From Gnetum montanum (lineage: Eukaryota > Streptophyta > Gnetopsida > Gnetales > Gnetaceae), in NCBI GenBank assembly GCA_015680685.1, contig MNCI01029592.1, positions 641,236-705,235 on the forward strand: a DNA stretch of 64,000 nt, read 5' to 3'. Positions 59,620 to 64,000 of the stretch are shown here, one piece after another; position 1 is the stretch's first letter, and each line of letters starts with the position of its first letter. The notes under the pieces were generated by a model. That model did no database searches, was not told the origin of the DNA, and worked only from the letters and a program-made list of their open reading frames with translations. The position numbers were made by a program, and so were the translations under genes.

Positions 59620-60110
59620 TAATTGGATCCATGCAGGAAACCTTTTCAGGAAATTAGTCAATCTTGAAAGTCCTCTAATTTACTTGTAGATTGCTGGAAA
59701 TGAACTATGCAAAGCTCTACTCAATTTAGGTTCTAGTGTTAATTTAATTTCTCATGAGATGTACACTACCTAGAACCTACCTCCTCTTAAGAAGAGCAAC
59801 ATTTAGAATTGGTAGACTAGTCCATCACTGTTCCATTAGGATTGGTAAAATACATTTTGACCACTATCTATGGGTGGTCTTATCCTACTAATTTCCTAGT
59901 GATTAAGGTGGAAAACTACAAAGGGGATTTTCCAATCATCATGGGAAGGGCATGGCTTAGCACTGTTGATGCAAGAATGATCATCAGAGATCTTTCCTTA
60001 AAAATATCCAAAGAAAATGCATTCGGAAAGATCAAGAAGAAGCGAGTTCCATGCATCATGTATAGCGATACAGGGTGCAATTTTGTCTAGAAACTCTGGG
60101 CCATAAAACA
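59620..60110 (+). pseudogene. Aspartic protease of element E
   Basis: ALLNLGSSVNLISHEMY (about 59715-59765): the active-site Asp is replaced by Asn. IIMGRAWLSTVDAR (59937-59980) marks the end. A frame change and stops occur at 59765-59840. Confidence 0.78.
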
Positions 60111-60159
60111 AGCATCTATCTCTACATGCAAGTAGTGTGCACTAGAAGTAGACATTCAA

Positions 60160-61545
60160 AGATGTTTGTATGCAACAGTCGCAAAACAAGAGGGCACCCA
60201 GAGGTTGACCACTAATTTCAAGAGCAGCACACTTTGCATAAAACCAACTGAGAACCTAACATGTGCATATGTCATAAGCATGGATGAACTAGAGGAAGTT
60301 CATCACCAACTCTCTGATAATGCAAACGATGGTACTTATTGGGGAGAGTTTGAGATTCTTGAAAATTTCAAGTAAGAGCACCTCAAACTGAAAATGCTAC
60401 CGGCTGGAATGGAATATGTGTTTTTGAAAAATGGGAAGCCAATTATAATCAATGCAAAACTTTCTCTAGAACAAAAAAAGATGTTGTTGAAGGTAGTTGA
60501 AAGATGGTCAAAAACTTTTGCTTGGTCATATCTTGAACTTAGAGGAATTGATCCTAGGATATGCCAGCATAACATCTACATCGACTCGGCCATGAAGCCA
60601 AAATGATAGCCACAAAGGTGATTGAACCCCAAACTAAAGTGAATCATCAAGGAGGAAATCGAGCAACTCCTTAAGGAAGGGTTCATTTATCCCATTGCAA
60701 ATCGTAAGTGTGTTAGTCCACCCATGATTATGCCAAAGAAAGGTGAAAAATGGAAGATCTGCATTGATTTTCGGTTGCGAAATATGGCAACATTCAAGCA
60801 TCATTTTTCATTGCCATTTGTTGATAGGGTGCTTAACATAATATCTAGGCATTGCTACTACAACTTTCTAGATGGTTATAGTGGCTATAACCAAATTCAA
60901 ATTGCACCAAAAAACCAAGAAAAAACAACATTCATGAGTCCCTGGGGAAATTTTGCATATTGCAAGATGCCGTTTGGTCTATGCAATGTTCCTGACATAT
61001 TCCAACACCTAGTCCTAAGCATTTTTCAATAGCAAATCAGTAGTGGTGTGGAAGTCTTCATGGATGACTTCTTCACCTATGGAGCTACATTTGAGCAAGC
61101 CTTGGACTGCCTTGAGAAAGTGCTGAAATGATGTGTTGAAACTAACTTGCAACTCAATTGGTAGAAAATTCACTTAATGGTCTAGGAGGGCATTGTACTG
61201 GGGCATAGAATATTGCAAGCAGGAATTGAGGTGGACTCGAAGAAAATAAGGGTCATCCAAGGAATAACCTACCAACCAAAAATTGTTAAAGATGTTTGGT
61301 CATTCCTTAGACATACTAGCTACTACTGGAAATTCACAGAGAATTTCTCTAAAATCACAAAACCATTGGTCAAGCTAACAAAGAAAGATGCTCCCTTTCT
61401 CTGGACCTTAGAATGTGAGAAAGCATTCCAGCACCTGAAAGAAAAGCTTGTAATAACTCCAATCCTACAAGCACCTGACTAGTCTAGACCATTTTATATT
61501 ATGACAGATCCATCGAACTATGCCTTGGGATCTGTGCTAACATAG
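60160..61545 (+). pseudogene. Reverse transcriptase of element E
   Basis: Lead-in with WGEFEILENFK and FLKNGKPIIINAKL (60340-60460). RT motifs in order: PKKGEKWKICIDFRLRN (60730), FLDGYSGYNQI (60865), MPFGLCNVP (60968), VFMDDFF (61053), IVLGH-like and SFLRH. In-frame stops include 61030-61032, where A has Gln, and 61480-61482, where A has Trp. Ends at the TAG 61543-61545. Confidence 0.88.
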
Positions 61546-61935
61546 TTAGATGACAAGAAATGTCCATATTACATCCACTATGCTAACATTATGGGTGTAC
61601 AACTAAACTACACTACTATAGAAAAAGAATTGATAATGGTAGTGTTTGCTCTAGAAAAGTTTAGGCATTATGTGCTTGGATACAAGGTGTTTGTGCACAT
61701 AGACCATAGTGTCATCTAATTCCTAATGAGCAAGCCAACAGTGAACCCCTGTGTCATACGGTGGCTGGTGATCTTGTAGGAATTTAACCTTATGATGGTA
61801 GATCGAAAGGGCATTGAGAATATCTTCATTGATCACTTATCTCAGTTTCGATTCCATGATAAAGAGGAAGAGGCTCCGTTATCTGATATGTTTCCTAATG
61901 AACTCCTCTTTTTTAGGGCTATAATTGAATAAATG
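61546..61935 (+). pseudogene. RNase H of element E
   Basis: LNYTTIEKELIMVVFALEKF (as spaced blocks at 61608-61665), GYKVFVHIDHSVI and the DHLSQF end are recognisable. Stops at several places. Confidence 0.75.
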
Positions 61936-61989
61936 CCCAATAAGCCAAAATCGTATGATGGCATTCTCACCTATCTTCTCACTTAGGAG

Positions 61990-63249
61990 ATGCCACAAGG
62001 GTTGGACTATCGAAAGAAATAGTAGTTTCTTCACCACGTAAAACACTTCATGGAGATCAACAGACACCTCTACAAGGTGTGCACCAATGGCCTAGTTCAT
62101 TGGTGTGTCCCTGATGCTAATCAACTTTGTGTTCTCCAAGATGCTCATGAAGGTCCTTATGGAGGACACTATGATAGGATATGCACAACCATTAAAATCC
62201 TGATGGCAGGGTACTTTGGCCAACAATCTTCAGAGATGCTCACCATTATGTTTGCTCTTGTGAACAATGCCAACGAGATGGTGGAATGACTACTTGAATG
62301 GAGGGACCTCAACAATGGATTCAACCATTGAAACCCTTCAACATCTGGGGCATTAACTTCATGGGTCCCATTACGCCCATGTCAAATGGAAAGGAATACA
62401 TCATAGTCACTATTAACTATTATACGAAATGGGCAAAAGCAGCAGCCATCATTGACTATACATCCTCTACTACTACTTGGTTTGTACAAAAAAATGTTGT
62501 AAACAAGTTCAGTGTGCCACGTGCGTTAGTTTCTAATAATGGAACTCACTTTACAAGCACTACTTTTTAGAAACTCATGCAACGCTTGGGTGTTGAACAT
62601 AAAGTCACAACACCTTACCATCCCCAAGATGATGGTCAAGCTGAGGTTACCAATAGAGAAATCACAAGGATACTAACAAGAACTATTAACAAGTATAGGA
62701 AGGACTAGGGCACAAAACTCAACAATGCCCTTTGGGCCTACCACTCAACATGGAAACTTCCTATAGGCTATTCTCCCTATGAGCTTGTGTATAGGAAATT
62801 ACCAACACTTCCTATTCAATCTAAACTTTATACACTTTTAATAGCTTATGACCTTGACCTTGACTTGAGTCTAGCCCAAGAAAAATGACTAATGAATCTC
62901 AACTTGCTAGATGAAAATCAATTAGTCGCCTTATCATCTAACAAGTTGCACAAGGCCTATAATAAAAAGCTTCATGACCTAAAAATGAGAAAGGTCAAAT
63001 TTCAACTAGGAGATAAGGTTCTCTACTGGAACCCCACACATGTACCTCAACGAACTAAGTTTCAAATGTTGTGGGAAGGACCTTACATCATTTATGAGAC
63101 TTTTTCTTCTGGGGCCATGATGATCTACAATCTTGAGAGCCCAAACAAAAAACAAATAGCTAACATTAAACAAATTAAACCTTTTCATGAGCATAGGCCA
63201 GCTAACACAACAAGCCCCTTAACAGATGGACAACCATGCTCCATTTTTT
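61990..63249 (+). pseudogene. Integrase of element E
   Basis: N-terminal HHCC-like part (62110-62285) keeps HEGPYGGH but its Cys pair is damaged. The core starts at 62298. Two of the three catalytic positions are lost: GINFMGP has Asn for the first Asp and SNNGTHF has Asn for the second; GQAEVTNREI with the Glu is kept (62635). The C-terminal part (62892-63249) has WEGPYII and ends at a TAG (63247-63249), with no chromodomain. Confidence 0.85.
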
Positions 63250-64000
63250 AGATCTCCTCCTTGCAACTTGGTTGTGGGGGAGATGGCTACCCATGCTAAC
63301 CATACAAGCAACTCCTCAACTTTTTATTTTACACATTTTTTGTTTTTCAACTTTTTGTTTTACACATTCTTTATTTTACATATTTTTTTTTAATGTTATT
63401 AATCTTTTCTAATTTTTGTTTTACATCATTGTTAGTACATTTTCTATCTCTTGAATATTTTACACTTTCTTTTATATTTTTTTAAATTTTATTTAGTATG
63501 ATTTTCTCACTTTTTATTAATAAGTGTCAAGTACATTGGTAATGTGTTACTTGATGGTGGTATGTACTATTTTTGTTATTTGATTATTGGTGTTTGGTTT
63601 ATGGCTTTAAATTTCATTACAAATAATTAGGACATGGTTTCTTTTACATGCAACAAGCAGTGAGTCCACAACAACCACCCATCCACAAACTCTATGGTTT
63701 TCCTTGTTTTGGAAATGTGCACTACCTTTTTCATTAATAAAACTTTAATAAATGTGTGACTTTGGTAGTTTCTAGAATTGGAAAGGATTCAAAGGTTTGA
63801 ACAAGGTGTAGCTTCAAGGGGATTTAGTATTCTTTGTGCCTTTCTATTTGCTTAGGTGCATGTGTGTTTTCATGGATTTTTTACCATTCCATGTCAACCA
63901 ATAAGAGGAAGTTGAATAAGTCCTTGCATGGTGTAGTTCTCATCAGAAAAAAAAGATGAGAATTTAAAGCACACCCCTTAGATAAAATAAATGCATGTGC
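63250..64000 (+). other. Spacer of element E up to window end
   Basis: A T-rich tract with TTTTTGTTTTACACA-type repeats (63320-63520) follows pol directly. GGTGTAGCTTCAAGGGG lies at 63804-63820 and AGTCCTTGCATGGTGTAG at about 63919-63936. These are the sense-strand equivalents of the spacer motifs in A, B and C. No gene seen. Confidence 0.6.

Larger units (their letters stand above)
56055..64000 (+). mobile_element. Element E: Athila/Tat-like retrotransposon (truncated by window end)
   Basis: 5' LTR (56055-56887), primer site, gag, protease, RT, RNase H, integrase, then the typical spacer up to the window end. ORF3 and the 3' LTR would lie beyond. The five bases before the LTR (AAAAC, 56050-56054) are the candidate target duplication. 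Multiple stops and loss of catalytic Asp residues show it is dead. Confidence 0.88.

Overview
The window looks like nuclear DNA of a vascular plant with a repeat-rich genome. It holds one intact host gene, an M17 leucine aminopeptidase with nine exons and plant-type GT-AG introns, surrounded by nested, decayed Ty3/gypsy LTR retrotransposons. The retrotransposons have tRNA-Asp-type primer sites, a protease with the D-x-G-x-x-V/A-N-L-I-S pattern, an FMDD reverse transcriptase motif and no chromodomain, which point to the Athila/Tat side of the gypsy tree. A gymnosperm or another large-genome plant is possible, but the sequence alone does not fix the species.

Layout. 1-372 is the end of an LTR (element F) inserted into the left LTR of element A (minus strand, 373-12888). 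A carries gag, protease, RT, RNase H, integrase and a third ORF (ORF3) of about 950 codons. 12889-13437 and 33676-34575 are two halves of an old LINE, split by element B (minus, 13438-33675, target duplication ACCTT). B is itself split inside its RT by element C (minus, 21953-28965, target duplication CTATA). C has gag and protease but no RT, RNase H, integrase or real ORF3. 34576-37310 is intergenic sequence with a SINE-like repeat and a minisatellite. 37465-43519 is the aminopeptidase gene, with TATA box, G-box and poly(A) signal. 43700-46636 is unassigned. Element D (plus, 46642-55484, target duplication ATTGT) has gag and ORF3 but no pol. 55490-56054 is another LINE remnant. Element E (plus, from 56055, cut by the window end) has gag and the full pol series.

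The most interesting pattern concerns ORF3. In A, B and D it is arranged as a self-contained gene behind pol: a palindrome array of the same kind as that element's own LTR, then a TATA box, a short leader, a strong 5' splice site, an intron of 218-310 nt with CTAAT at a fixed distance from the acceptor, and an AG immediately followed by the ORF3 ATG. Element C, which has lost ORF3, has also lost the internal palindrome/TATA module and has AA in place of the acceptor AG. This suggests that ORF3 is expressed from its own internal promoter and a spliced mRNA. The protein has a conserved N-terminal region and a long coiled coil, with no membrane segment seen.

All retroelement genes here carry stops or lost catalytic residues and are annotated as pseudogenes. 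Every element is transcribed away from the aminopeptidase gene: minus strand to its left, plus strand to its right.
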